Assembly (NCBI GenBank): GCA_020747065.1
Contig: JAGMVK010000014.1
Location: 124,001-188,000, forward strand
Source of the DNA: Cadophora sp. MPI-SDFR-AT-0126
Taxonomy: Eukaryota > Ascomycota > Leotiomycetes > Helotiales > Ploettnerulaceae
Length of the DNA stretch: 64,000 nucleotides
Direction of reading: 5' to 3'
The notes under the pieces are model-generated. The model did not search any database, was not told the origin of the DNA, and saw nothing but the letters and a program-made list of their open reading frames with translations. Made by a program: the position numbers and the translations under genes. Below are positions 33,245 to 46,180 of this stretch, in pieces (position 1 is the stretch's first letter; each line of letters starts with the position of its first letter).

Positions 33245-33313
33245 GAAACGCTCCTAAATACTACTTAATTATAGCTAGCTAAACTAAATCAGGCTACGCT
33301 CCTTATTAGGGAG
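33245..33313. mobile_element. Truncated second copy of the 31307 inverted-repeat element
   Basis: GAAACGCTCCTAAATACTAC through GCTACGCTCCTTATTAGGGAG matches the right half of 31307-31433 with mostly transition differences. The left half is missing. Confidence 0.65.
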
Positions 33314-34079
33314 TAAGTAAGGACTTTTCAAACGAATATTAATATTAAAATAATATAATCCAGATCTTATATAGTATTTCTACTTCCCCTCTAAAGTATC
33401 GTTATTAACTATGTTTTTAATATCCTGCTCTCTAATTACCTTTCTAAACCTTCTTACCTAGTATATATTAATACTTATAATACTTTTTTCACATGACTTA
33501 TCGCACTTCTTAACTTATATCCTATATAACACTAAATCGATCTGATCGCACGATTATAGCCCCTTATTAGTGCTATATAAGTGCGGCTAGGACTACCGCT
33601 ATATATAGACAACTTGTAGCTAATAAATAAAAAATCATAAATTACTACTCTATTAAGAAGAAGCTCTACTCTTAGTAGTCTGGTAAAGGTACGAGCGATC
33701 GGTTTATATAATCTACTACTTTAGTTAAGATGTCTTAAAATAATTATCCTCTTCTTAAAGTAAGATAAGTGAATCTTATTTTACTTCCTAACGTAATAGA
33801 ATCGTAGATTCTTTAGGATTATTTTAGTACGTATTATTAATACGAAGATAAGTTATAAGTATAGATTTCTATTCTTAATCTATACTTTTAAGATCTCTAC
33901 TTACTCTTAAAGATCGTATATATCCTTCTAATAGATTTCACACGTCGAGCTTCTACTACACTTAACTCTTTTCCTCTCTATCTCTTTATATTAGCCCAGA
34001 AAGTAGCTGTATTTAGCTTACTAGCTATATATAAGTTCTGATAATATATATGCACCTCTCTAATAAGGAAGTAGGAGAG
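33314..34079. other. RIP-degraded DNA left of the Copia element
   Basis: AT-rich; no gene or terminal structure recognised. Confidence 0.45.
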
Positions 34080-34294
34080 TGTCGGTTCAATACCGAATAT
34101 AAGCCAAGAATTAAACGTAAATATTATGTATATGTATATTAAGCTTAATAGTGTGGAAGATCTGTGTATTTCTAAGAGAGAGCGGGAGATGCCAGACTAT
34201 ATACTACTTCCGAAACGCTATTGAATCGCCTCCATAAGTAGTCTTACCCCCTATTCTAACTAAGATATATCTTATATAGGCCTATAGACTAACA
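34080..34294 (-). repeat. 3' LTR of the Copia element
   Basis: 215 bp, aligned without gaps over its length to 41488-41702. Differences are almost all C/T or G/A, the RIP signature. This copy retains more G and C at its outer end, TGTCGGTTCAATACCG. Confidence 0.85.
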
Positions 34295-37200
34295 CCGGTA
34301 AATCTTCTTTTAGAAAGACAGTTTCTAAGCGAATCTCTATTATAGAAGCGAATCTCTATTCTAATTATAAGAGAAAAACAGTTATAAAGAATAACTATAT
34401 AAGTAAAGGAGGTAGAATAAGTGTACTAAGTACAGAGCTACAGAAGTACTATAGTCCGAAAGACCTCTAGTTATAGCCTGAAAGCTATACGTTAGAAGTA
34501 GTTAATACAGCCTATTAGAAGATAATAGTAAGTAAACAAATACTAAGTGAGGCTATTATTAGCTATATAAAACCGAGATCTTTCTCTATTATAAAGCTTT
34601 CCCTCCTTAAGTAAATATTAAAGAACTACTTATAAGTATATAAACTTTTAATCTTAAGAGATATTCGCTAATATTTTACTATAGTCTATACTAAATTAAA
34701 TAAGTAAAAGTAAGTATAGAAATTCAAAAGAATTATAGGTAATTTAATAATAAAATAAATACTAATATAAATAGTACTTACACTAATACTATTCGGAGCT
34801 CTTACTACTACTTACTAAAACTACTATATCTGTTATATCTAACTCTTAGTAAAGAAATCGAACTATATTTACTCCTTTAATAAGTAAGAGAGTAAGAAAT
34901 ACTTATATTATACTAAAAAGAAATCCCTATATAATCCTATAAGTACTCTCCTTTCTTTTTCTAATTCTAAATTCTGAATTACCCTAAATATAATCCGTAA
35001 TTAACCTATTTATAGATCCCTTAGTTCTTAGATACTAAGTACTAAGAACTTACTTATATCCTTACTAGTAAAGATATTACTATTATTTTTACTACTATTA
35101 TAGCTATTAATATAGAACTCTGAGTTATAGTTACTAAGCTACTAAAAATTTAGGATAAGATAAGTTTAATATTATTAAAGGAAACTTATACTTTTTATAC
35201 TAAGATAGCGGATCTTACTTAAAATTAATTCGTAAGTAATCCCCTTTTCTTTTATTCTAAATCTTTACTAAATATACTCTAGTTCCTATTTAACTAAAAC
35301 TTCTATAGGACTATAAGCAGATCCTCTCCTATATAGAGAAGTAAGTTAAGGAGGCTATAGCTTCCGTTATATTTTATTATAATAGTATTAAGTGTAAGAC
35401 TTTTATAAGGGATAATAGAGATAGAGATAGAGAAGATTCAGGCCCTTAGGTAAAGAAAAATCAAGGTAAAAGTCGCCTAGGTAGTACAGGGAAAGAAGAA
35501 TCTAGTAATACACTAGTTAATTTAGGTACTACTTATAAGTAAGGGAATAGGCCCTGTTTCGGAAAGGCTTCGTGATTAATTCTTCGTAGTAGCACTTTCT
35601 TTATACTAGTATATAAGAGTAATTCCTTATAGTAAAACCGGTACTTAATCTCTATTAGAGTATTATCGTAAGGCTACCTATTAGTGCTTTAAATTAGAGA
35701 GTAATTAAATGTAAATTAAACTTGTTCTCTTCTCTATATCTTAAATAGAAATTAAAATACTTATAAGTAATTAATAAGAGTTATAAGGAAATTATAATAA
35801 AGGAAAAACTGCTCCTTATCCGAAACTCCTCTATTACTCCCTTAAATTAATCCTATTGATTTATAAGTCTAGATTATAAGTTAAATAAGCCTCTAAATTA
35901 ATATTAAGTAGCCTTTAAACCTAACCTTCTATCTTTACAGTTAAGGTATTAGTATTAATTAATTCTTAAAAAGCTTTATTTAATACGATCTTTATTATAG
36001 TATTAGTAGGATTACTAGTACTATTAATCTACTAAATCTCCGTTAATTCCCTACACTTATATAACTACTAAATTACTATAATATTAATTATTAAACGCTT
36101 CTTCTTTATAGTACTAAGTTTAATAATATACTTATAAAGAGATAGGAAATCTATATATATTATAATTAAAAGCTATAGGAGTCTAAGCTTATCTATTACT
36201 ATATTAATAGTAGTTTCTAAAGTAATTAATATATCAATTCCTACTACTATAGTATATAACTCTGAAGTAAGTATAGTACGCATTACTCTCTTATACTTTA
36301 TAAAGCTTATATAAATAATATTACTAAAGAGAGTAAATTCCGAATCTTTCTTTATTTTTAATCTAATTATTACTAGAAACCTAATCTATAAGCTTAGATC
36401 CTTATTATTAGTAAATAATCTATTAATAAAGATGTAAAATCTAGTAGAATATAAGTTTATTAGTATATACTATAAACCTCTCTCTATATTATCTATTTAC
36501 TATTAAAGATATTAGTTCAGGGCCTTTATATCTTCTATTATTAAATCCTAATATTACGCTATTACTAATAAATTAAAGGTAGCTTTAGGTTAATAGATCG
36601 TTATAATATACGCGCTACGAGCTTATTATTCTATATATACTTTCTTATAATCTAGCGCTATTATATTAATTAACTCTAGTCTTATTCCTTAACTTTTCTG
36701 TAATATATAGATATTATTCCTAGCTAAAGTAATAGTATATTTATTAAATATAATAAATTTGGAAAAGTTTAGGACTTGAATTAGTTTTATTAAGAAATTA
36801 GCTTTTATAATCCCTTTCTACTCTTATACTAAAAATTTATTATCTCTAAGGATTAATATATTATTTATTTATATTCTAATAATCCTAAAATCGTAGCTAT
36901 CTTTAGTACTAATTAGTAAGTAAGGGTTATATATTAATATTTCTATTTAAAGTTTTTCTATATAATATTTATAATAAGTATTAAACTAGTAATTTCCGAA
37001 TTCTAGTATACTATAAAGAGGAAGTATTACTATAAATATTGTATTAAGAGAGAACTTATTTATAATCTCTTTAAGTAATTATATAAAGATATTCCTAAGA
37101 AGTTTTATTATTAATTAGATATAAGCTTAGATAATATCCTAAATTACTAGATATATATCAGATCTTTTTTAAATCTAATTCAGATATTTTATAGTAGTAG

Positions 37201-40200
37201 TTAATAATATAATTAATCACTAACTTACTTATTAAATAGTCGGAGATTAAGTTAATATCTCTTTCTTACCTTTATTATTAAAGTATTAGATAATAAGCCT
37301 TAATTTCTCGTATAGTATTAATAATTCCTTACTTTTTACTTTATTTACTATTCTTAATTTAAAGATATAGTAGCCTCTTACTCTAAGGTTATTTCTGAAA
37401 ATTAGTATAAAAACGCTTCTCTTAATAAGAGCCTTATACTTAACTCAATAGGACTACTAGAATAGTAAGCTAAGTATAGTAATCTTACCCTCTATATATA
37501 GCTTAATTAGTAGCTCTTAATTCCTTATTTCCTTTTTAGTTAGAAATATATTAATATTATAGTTATTATTAATTATTAGTAGTCCTAAGATTAGTTTTAT
37601 AAATAAGACCTTAATTATAATTCAAGAGGGTTTTAGTACTATTTTATAGGCTTTTCAGACTAATAAGCTAAGCTTATAAGTTATATTTAGTACTTTTTTT
37701 TTCTTTTATTTAATACTAGATATATCTATTTTAAATAAGTATATAAATATTAATTAGAATATACGTACTCTACTATTATCTATATTAATCTTATATACCT
37801 CGCCTTCTATTCCTAAGAAAATATATAGTTCTCTTTAGCCTTTCTTTTCTCACTATACTAAAACTTAATCTTAAAGCCGGAGATTATAAATATATATCGT
37901 ACTAGGGCTATTATAGATTACTAGCGTATCGTTAGCTTAGTATTTAGTATATACCTTATATACTTCTTTTATAGCCTTTTTAATAGTTTCTGTATATTAC
38001 TAAATAAACGAGTTTAGAGGATCTATTTCTATTATTCTAGGATAAGCTCTAAAAACAAGTAATATAGGAATTAAGTTATTTAGTTTAACTATATTATTAA
38101 TAGCTTTAATAGCTATTTGTAATTAATCCTCGTTACTTAGATCAGGATACTCTATTATAACGATTTTATAAATACACTTAAGTAGATAATAATACTATTC
38201 TACTTTACTAACTAAGTAGTATATCTCTATAAGTATAAGCTTTAGTGTACTTCCTATTACTCTAAGTGCTCCCTAAAATTCCTTAGAGTTAAAGTTAGTT
38301 CTATAGTTATAAATAATAAAATCTAAGGGCTTAATATATATATTTATCTATACTAATTTAAAAGTATTAAAAGTAGCCTAAGCTATAGCTAATTTAAGGC
38401 GCTTTTAAAGTAGTTTCGTAGCTCTGAACCTTATAGCCTTATTAATTATATAAAGTATATATTAGTTCCTAAATTATACTATATTAATATAAATTATATA
38501 ATTAAAATCGATATTATCTTATAATTTAAAGTAAAAGTAATATAGAGTATCTACGTGTTTCTAGTAATACTTATATATCTCTTTAACTTATAATATAATC
38601 TTAGAATTAGAATTAGAATTTACTTAATCTAATAGGTATTATAACTATTATACTAATAAATAGCTAAATCTTCTATATAATTAGCGAATCTTTGTTTCTA
38701 TTAAGTAGTACTTATTAATAGTACTATTTGAAGAATTAATAAGTTAATGATTTTAGTCTAAGAGTAACTATAGATGATTATCTTTTTATATAATTAAGTA
38801 CTTCTTATTACCTTAAACTAATATATTTTATATATTATTGTAATATACTTTTATCTTATCTATTTATTATAAGTATAGTAAGAATAGTATATTTATATCT
38901 ATAATATAGAAATCTAAAATTTTAACTAAAGTATTTACTATAGCGATTCTAAGGGAAAGTTATAAACTTACTTCAAATTTAATCCGACTCTTACTTAACT
39001 TACTAGTATTATATTTAATATTTCAAATCTATTATAACGTATATAATTAATTAAGACCTCTAATATTTTTATTAGAAGCGCCTATATTAATAAGAAAACC
39101 TTAAAAGAAATAATCTATTTATTAAATTATATAAGCCTTATTTTCTAGAAGTTTCTAAATCTAGCTTTCTAAGATATAAGTAGCCTTCTTCTCTTTAAGT
39201 TATTTTATTACTTCTTATATATTATATACTACTTTACTAGCACTAAATATAATTATAAAGTTAGCTAATTTATTACTATATTCGCTATTTAAATCTATAG
39301 AAGTTTCATTAATCCTAAAAAAAGTATCTTAATTATTAGGATTATCTAAATTATCTCTTTCTAATTAACTCTAAATATCTCCTAAACTTAATCTAACTCT
39401 CTTTATATATACTAAGTAAGCTTAAAATAATACCTTTATAAGTTTTATACTTTTAGCTTTTCATATAATAAAGTATCGCGCTTTAGAGGCTACCTACTCC
39501 TTATTAAAATAGTAGCTACTATAGTAGTTTATCTTCTTATAAATAATACACCTTATATAACCTAGCTTAAGCTTAAATATAGTTCTGTGTTTATTACTTA
39601 CAAAAAACTTCATTCTTTAGTCTAAGTAATAGACTATCTTATTTATAATATAAGTATAGTATTAACTTAATCCTAAATTAGTATATTTATTAACTTATAA
39701 TCCCGGCTTATAAGTTATTTCTACACTTAGAGCTATATAAAGATTATCTATTAATATAAGAAAAGTTAATAGTACTTAAAATAATACTATTTCAAAGAGT
39801 AAGTTACTTAAAACTCCTTATATAAGTTTATTACATAAAGTTTTATTATTCTATATATTATTATCTTTAAAACTAAAATTAGATATACTATAGTTCTTTA
39901 GTAAAGTTCTCTAACTAAACTAGAATTAACTTACTCTTCTAGTAAACTTTAGCTTAAAATAATAAAAAAATTAAGCTAAACTATTAACTAAGGAATTAGT
40001 TAACTCTCTCTTTTATCTTAAAATTAGTATATATTACTTTAATAAGTTTATTAAAATTATACCTTTTATTCTAAAGGTACTAATAATAGTATATAAATAC
40101 TTTATTCTAAAGTATTATTAGAAATACTTAGTACTAAATATTATAATTAATACTTACTTTTTAAGAGAAATTAGTAAAGATATATAATTTCTTATTTAAG

Positions 40201-41487
40201 TAATCTTTAAACTTATTATACTAAAGCTCTTTAGTATATATCTTACTAAGGTTTACTAGCGATTTTAATTAATCCTATATTAGTATTTCTATAATATACT
40301 AAAATAGCTATATCTATTTTATATATAATCCAATTATTTTTAGTACTATAAATAAGAGTAAAGATCTATTTTATAAGTATACTTCTAAAATTAGTGTAGA
40401 GTTTAGTAATAGATTCTTATTTAATCTTTACCTTAGCGCTATATTTAGGAATTCTCTCTTAAAGGTAAATAAGAACTCTTTCTTTATATAAACTAGTAGT
40501 ATCGTAGTATATAAATCGTTATCTAGAATAATAATTCTTATATAAGTAAGAGTTATAAGATAGTTTAAGATCTAAGATACTTTAGCTCTTAGGAAATTAC
40601 TTCTTAATAGATTATATTAGTATAATTCCTCTTTCTTATTTAAAGGAGTTAATTTAGTAAAATCAATTATTATAGTTAGCTTATTATATTAAGATAGTAA
40701 TAATATTTCTTAATAAAGTATTTAAGTAATTAAAGCTATTACTTAGTAAGGATTCTGAATATAGTTCAGTACTATATTAAGAGTATTCTGAATCTATAAC
40801 TCTAGCTATTCTTCTAGCTAAAAGTTAGTTTTAGCTTAAGCTATCTAAGTAAGTATAACTATAATTAGTATCTTATTCTTCTATATAAATATATTATTTA
40901 CTTATAATATATTATATAAGTATATTTATTTTACCTTTTTAATATAAGTAAAGTAGTTTAAAGACTAATTTTCGAAATATTTTTAAAAATCTAGGAATAG
41001 GAATTCATTCTTAAAATAGTTATTATAAAAGTTCTTTTAAAACTCTTATAAGAGCTTTATAGTATTATCTAGTAGTATCTTTACTAGTCGCGGTCCTAAC
41101 TATATTACTACTACTTTTACTTTTACTTTTATAGCTATCTTTTCCTCTTTTTTACCTTAATCTAAAGTAATTAATATTTTTTTAGCTATAATTTATACTT
41201 AATTTAGAGGTATCTTAGAACTAATACCTGATTTTTACTTAAAAGCTCCTTAACTGAAGTTAAGTAATTAACTTAGTGATTATTAAAGAGGAATTATTAC
41301 TATTATTATATATACTACTATATAAGATTTATAATCTAAATATAATACTAATCCTTTCTTACTAAATTATTAATTATTAATTTAGATTTAAAGATAATCT
41401 AAAAAGTATAGCTAAGTACTTAATGTTAAGTCACTGCTTATCCTACTATAATCTATTTATCTATAGTTCGTATTAATTACTAATTAG

Positions 41488-41702
41488 TATTGATTTAATA
41501 CTAAATATAAGCTAAGAATTAAACGTAAATATTATGTATATATATATTAAGCTTAATAGTATAGAAGATCTATGTATTTCTAAGAGGGGGCGAGAGATAC
41601 TAGATTATATACTGCCTCCGAAACACCACCGAATCGCCTCTATAAGTGGTCCTACCCCCTATTCTAGCTGAGACATGTCCTGTATAGGCCTGTGGACCAA
41701 TA
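41488..41702 (-). repeat. 5' LTR of the Copia element
   Basis: 215 bp. The boundary nearest the interior begins TATTGATTTAATAC (RIP-changed TGTCGGTTCAATAC) and the outer end reads GGCCTGTGGACCAATA. Confidence 0.85.
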
Positions 41703-44700
41703 CTTATACTAGCCTTGAATCTACTCTTGAAGTCTCTAGCTCCGCGTATATAATTGTATTAAGTTATTAATAGTATAAATAACAAGTCGTTAGTAAGTGT
41801 AATACTTAAAGACTTACCTTAGCCACTAGTCTTAGAACCTAATATTAATCGGTGATTCTTCTAATATTAAGTACTGAAGAAATAATACTTTTAAGTACGT
41901 TTTTCCTAACTTCTTGATATTTATTCCTATATCTATTAAGTTCTTAATTATATTTATCTTAAACTTCTTAATAATAAAGTCTCTAATATAAGATTCTTAG
42001 TTAAAGTCCCTAGTATCTTAAGTCCTTAATAAGTAAGATCCTGAATATCTCTTACTTTCCTAACTATTACTTTCTTAATTCCCTAATTCTCTTAATTCAT
42101 ATATTAGAGTATATTTTCTTTTAAGATTTGATCTATAACTTCTTTTATATTTAATTCTATAACTTTACTAAAACTAATTAAAGTATAGATAAGCTTAGGA
42201 ATAATCCGTTGAATTTCTTTTTCTAATACTTTAAGTATAGTTTTAGTTATAAAATAGTTATTACTAAAATATTAGTATATGAAGTTTTACAGTATTATAA
42301 GAATATATACTATTATTTTTGCGGATTTGAAGAATAGAGAAAACTAGAATAGTATTAGTTTAGCTAACTATAACTAGCGCTTACTAATACAGATATACTC
42401 TTAAAGCTCTCTCCTTAGTAGTACTTAGCTTATATTACACTTAGCTCTAAAATACTCTTTGATAACTGTTCTACTAGTAATATAGCTTCCTTTACTAGTA
42501 TTCCTATTATAAGAGGTACTTCTTATAGCTTAAAGAGCGTGGATCTTGTGAATCAGATATATATAAGTAAATCTTAGCTTTATTCGGTTTTTATATCTCC
42601 TCTAGCGCAGAATATATATAGTATTAAAGATTGTGTTTAAAGACGATAATTATATATTAGCTAGGACCTTATAGTTAGGATAAAAGGTATGCCTAATTAA
42701 GAATTTAGTAATTATATTAATATTTATTCCTATTAAATCCCGCTTATTACTTAAGGGATATAGTAGATACTTATTAATACTATTTCTAGACTATCTTAAT
42801 ACTACACTTACTAAATCAGATTCTTTTATTTCTATATCCTTTGTTATAGCTTACACTTCCTAATTAACTAGATCTCTATAACTAACTTAATTAAGATAAG
42901 AAATACGAGTATTATGAACTCCTTGCGTAAAGTAATCTAAAGTAAGGTTTTAAATAGCGGTTACTAGTATATTTGCAAATAGCTCAACTAAATGACTATA
43001 TACATATTTAATAATATACCGGTTAGTTAATAGTATGGATTAAATACTATATAACGCCGCTAAGAGTTCTAAAGAATAACTATTTAGGAGTAGAGAATAT
43101 ATTATTTCTTTCTAGATCTAAAGTAGATATTCCCTTTACTTATAAGTTAATACTAATAATATATTTTAACTTTTTATAGTAAATAAAAGAATAGTAGAGT
43201 AGTATTTAAGAATTTTAAAGAGCGTAGTAAGTATTAATTTCCTTAAGACTATTATTAAAATAAAAAGCCGGATCCTAGATTACTAAAATAGAAATCAATA
43301 AGCCTTATAGATCTTAAGGGAATATTAATATGGCTGTTCTGCTTACATAACTTATTATAACCTAAATCTTTATATTACTTAGATCTTCTCATTACTTATA
43401 CTACGCGTTATAGCTTAATTTTGCAGAAATAAGCAGAGACCTTAGTACTAGGGAGAGAGAGCTTTCTTATACTAGGTATAAATACTTATGCGCTATCTTA
43501 TGCTATTATATAATAAATAATAATGTCGTATAGTAGTTGCAAGCTTAAACTGTCGTATTTTTATAAGAAGGTGTTAAGGCTAATAGGGTTATTATTACTG
43601 AAAATTATTCTATTGGCGTTACGGAATAAAGTGTTAATTTCTAATGTAATAGGGATAGGAAATGAAGCACCTAGTACTATAGAGTATATTAGAATATTAG
43701 TTTTTTTTATCTTTTAGTTTACTAGAGTTCACCTTTAGCAATGAAAAATAGCAGTACTTTATTATAATTGCAATTAACAAATAGTAAGATAAAAAAACTC
43801 GTAAGCTTATTAAGTTTCTTAAGTTATATTACTACTGATTTGTACTATGATTCCTATATATAAGGTAGTGCAGGAATCTATTATTATATAAAAGATAGAT
43901 AAGATTATAATAAAATTGGCGAACTTTATTACTATAAGTAAGTAATAGAAAGGATTAGATTAGAATATTATAATAGAAATACTGATAGTTAGATATATAA
44001 ACAGTATTATTTATATATAGTATTTTATTTTAAGTAGAGTTATTAGTAGTAAGTAAACGCCGGAAATAGGAGCACTATTATTAGTAAAAAGAGTAAATTT
44101 TCTTCGAGATAAGCGGAGCTTATAAACCTAGGATTAGAATAGCTACTCTCTCACTTTTCTAGGATTTATCCTTCTATTAAGCTTAAATCCGAATCTTAAC
44201 TCTGGAATATAGCTTACTAAATAGCACTGGATATTAATAATAAGTCCGCGCCCCTCTGACTTCCTATAGACTATAGATATATATAATAGACATTAATAAA
44301 GAGTTCTAGTACTATATATTATTAGAGAAATATCTAGTTAGGAGGGTTTTAGTAAATATAGATCTTTTAGCTGTTACCGAATCCCTAAGATAATTTATTC
44401 GTGATACTATATATAATACTGCTAAGTTTAAAACTAAATTTATAATAAAAATATATTATACTAATAGATATAATCTAAAGAACTATATTTAGGTATATAT
44501 TAATCTTAACGAACTCGCTACTACTCTTCGGATATCCCGGCTTACTAGAGCTGATATATAGGTATCTCTTCTACTAAGCGTTATTTCTCTAAAGCTAAGT
44601 ATATAAAAAAAAGGTATTAAATGTTTTAAAGAGTATAATCTATTGAAATCTGCGAATAAATATTATAATAAAGATAATTATTAGTAGATAATTAATCTAT

Positions 44701-46009
44701 ATGCTCTTTTACCAGACTATAGATAGTACTTCCTTACTACTTTACATACTGATTACGAAAAGACCCGCTTTGATCTCAGATAATATAAAAGTAATTATAT
44801 TAGCTTAAGTATAATAAGCGAAGATCCGATAGTAAGGTATTTCGGGAAATAAGACTCTTTTATTATAATAATAGTAGGGTAGTATTATCTTAGTAGCTGG
44901 AACTAAGCCTAAATAAGAGGAAGAACTTTAAATAATTACTTAAGTAAAAATATCTAAGAGAGTTTAAGTATAAGGGGATAGTTTAGGTACTTAATAAGCT
45001 ATTACCGTTTCTGGGCTTATGGGATAGCTTTTAAATAGGTAATATTCACGACTATTTGCAACTATATTATAAAGAACAAGATACTTATTATTTAACTTAT
45101 ATCTTTACTAATTAGGACTAAATCTTATTAAAAGAGGAATTTATTTATAAGGTCTTAGATATTAGAACTATATAAAACCTTAAGTTAAGAGTACCTTTTG
45201 CTAGTACTATAGATCGTAATTACATCTCTTAGTAAATAGAATATTTAGTAAGTTAAAGTGATCTTTTTTCCTATATTAAGAATTAAGAGGTGCGGAGATT
45301 AATTAAAGGAGTACTCCTAGAACTTAGAGGAGTGATTCTAACTATTCGTATATTTCATTATAATTAAAAATATCTGATTATTAGGGTATATATAATCCGT
45401 AACCTTCTCTTAGATAAGAAGACACTTAAGATAATAATTTTCGAAGCTATGCGAACTACTTAGGTACTTCCTAAGACTATATTAGAGGAAATTAGAGAAT
45501 ATAAATTTAATTCCGTGAGGCTTGAAAGACTAGAAATAGTATTCAAATTCTTATTTATCTAAGTATTCTTTATTATAATTTAATGTTTTCTATATATTAG
45601 TAAACTGCTTCCTCTAAAGAAGACGGCTAAAAAGAGAAAGTGGATCAAGAGTAGTAGTAGTAATAGCTTTAGAAGCTAGTTTATAAGATATACTTATATA
45701 TTTAGTTTTAGAACGCGGAAGATAGTTAATAGCCTTTATATTACTAAAGAAGTAGTAGTATAGGAAGCCCTAATTACTAATGATAGTTTCAGAAAGACTA
45801 TTAATTATAGAAGTAGTACGCTATATACTAACGCGTATTATATCCTTAAAAGTAAGCTCTTTTTAAGGAATCTCCTCTAAGTCAGGTTTAAATTAGGTCT
45901 GAATCCCTTTGTTATATATATTTAATAAGATCTTATTAATACTTTTTTTAATTAAAAGACCACTGCGGTAGATTTTACTATAGCTACTCCTGAATCTCTT
46001 AAAAAAGTA

Positions 46010-46180
46010 GTGCTTATAGTTGTAATCCCTCCTATTACTTTAGTTTTAACTTCTTTTATCGCTATAATCGTAACCCCTGCTGCCTCAGTTATAACTCCTC
46101 TTATTGCCGTAGTTGTAACTCCTATTGCCCTAGTTATAACTCCTCCTACTGCTTTAGTTATAACTCTGCTAATTATATTG
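46010..46180 (+). repeat. Short in-frame tandem repeat (Val-Ile-Thr-Pro type)
   Basis: Units of 21-24 bp containing GTTATAACTCCT read VITPLIAVV, VTPIALVI and TPPTALVIT. Unit lengths are multiples of three, so it was once a coding repeat. Flanking frames are broken. Confidence 0.65.

Larger units (their letters stand above)
34080..41702 (-). mobile_element. Complete Ty1/Copia LTR retrotransposon, RIP-inactivated
   Basis: Two direct 215-bp repeats (34080-34294 and 41488-41702), each TG...CA-like in the coding orientation, bound a 7.2-kb interior. Coding runs on the minus strand. The integrase region at about 38050-38640 still shows the block AIKAINN and the fungal Copia motif LLVFRAYPR. Reverse transcriptase follows to about 36600: YEKLRL, LTxSPTI and WFNTYYKYYIEKL are readable. 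Integrase before RT is the Copia order. Stops are frequent. At about 36855-36890 the catalytic TDD equivalent reads INN, both aspartates replaced through G-to-A. Flanking pentamers (GAGAG left, CTTAT right) do not match, so no target duplication is seen. Confidence 0.85.

Noticed and set aside
43523..43717. 64-codon ORF in the degraded region
   Set aside because: Isolated, aliphatic/Lys translation typical of AT-rich chance frames.
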